Shown one piece after another: positions 63,846 to 64,000 of a stretch of 64,000 nt of DNA. Both the position numbers and the translations under genes were made by a program. Position 1 is the stretch's first letter. Each line of letters opens with the position of its first letter. The notes under the pieces were generated by a model. The model was not told the DNA's origin and did not search any database. It was given only the letters and a program-made list of their open reading frames with translations. Source of the DNA: Orrella dioscoreae (GTDB lineage Bacteria; Pseudomonadota; Gammaproteobacteria; Burkholderiales; Burkholderiaceae_B); NCBI RefSeq assembly GCF_900089455.2, contig NZ_LT907988.1:3906001-3970000 (forward strand), given 5' to 3'.

Positions 63846-64000
63846 ATGGACATCTTTCCTGCCACCGCCCCCCTGCGCCTGCGCGACATCCCGCGCCTGT
63901 TCATCCGCTCGGTCCAGCAATGGTCATTGCACCGCGCGTCCAGCAAAGGCGCGGCGCTCGCGCTCTATACGATCTTCTCGCTGGCCCCCATGCTGATCCT
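63846..64000 (+). CDS. YihY/BrkB-family inner membrane protein (5' part)
   Basis: The first 51 codons are inside the window: MDIFPATAPLRLRDIPRLFI then KGAALALYTIFSLAPMLIL. The short amphipathic N-terminus followed by a conserved KGAALALYTIFSLAPMLIL helix is the usual start of the BrkB/YihY family (formerly called ribonuclease BN), which includes Bordetella BrkB (serum resistance). The frame runs off the right edge, so only the beginning is visible. About 97 bases separate it from the previous gene. Confidence 0.88.
   Translation, partial: MDIFPATAPLRLRDIPRLFIRSVQQWSLHRASSKGAALALYTIFSLAPMLI

Overview
This window is a GC-rich (visually about 65-70 %), densely coding chromosomal stretch that reads like a betaproteobacterium of the Alcaligenaceae (Bordetella/Achromobacter type). 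The pointers are three Bug/TctC-type periplasmic receptors, a BrkB/YihY gene entering at the right edge, a branched-chain amino acid ABC cassette, FecIR-type iron signalling, many LysR regulators next to small catabolic clusters, and a groESL operon under a CIRCE element. No tRNA, rRNA, CRISPR array or intact insertion sequence was seen. Family and genus are inference; no database was searched.

Layout. 1-4842: the 3' end of an unidentified gene, then a five-gene liv-type ABC importer. 4849-10332 (minus): a stressosome module rsbR-rsbS-rsbT, then a fused ATPase/PP2C phosphatase, a histidine kinase and a hybrid kinase; no sigma factor, so the output looks like phosphorelay. 10794-17881: a Bug receptor, a tandem 77-bp repeat, a BASS/ACR3-like transporter, a small XRE regulator/membrane protein pair with its own palindromic operators, YegD, an HpcH aldolase and a radical SAM protein. 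18124-22282: ECF sigma, FecR-like anti-sigma and TonB receptor with a candidate Fur box. 22296-27237: AraC regulator, aldo/keto reductase, SnoaL-like protein, YkgJ protein, a polytopic membrane protein with a 22-codon upstream reading frame, and a small lipoprotein.

27294-34050 (minus) is the most interesting block: a TonB-dependent receptor, a CobN-like chelatase-family protein that carries a signal peptide and a C-terminal membrane anchor (so probably periplasmic), a MotA/TolQ/ExbB protein and a DUF2149 protein, all overlapping or nearly so. This is the layout of the Bacteroidetes hmuR-S-U-V heme genes, found here without CobS/CobT ATPases and with a probable dedicated proton-driven motor. 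The likely job is uptake and metal removal (or insertion) for a tetrapyrrole.

34210-43194 (minus): allantoinase-type deacetylase, allantoin/hydantoin racemase, a complete dipeptide-type ABC importer and an allantoate amidohydrolase-type enzyme, together a plausible ureide import and degradation pathway. 43442-47674: Bug receptor, family III CoA transferase, HMG-CoA-lyase-like enzyme and LysR. 47836-49276: an AT-richer islet of three small unknown genes. 49333-53449: LysR divergent from a TauD-type dioxygenase, a 2-hydroxyacid dehydrogenase and a Bug receptor. 53480-54600: an orphan SUKH (SMI1/KNR4) protein beside degenerate sequence. 54718-56683: groES-groEL. 56775-63748: LysR divergent from an AtoE-type short-chain fatty acid transporter, a 1147-residue molybdopterin oxidoreductase fused to a ferredoxin-reductase module, and an ornithine-cyclodeaminase-family protein. 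The brkB-like gene runs off the right end.
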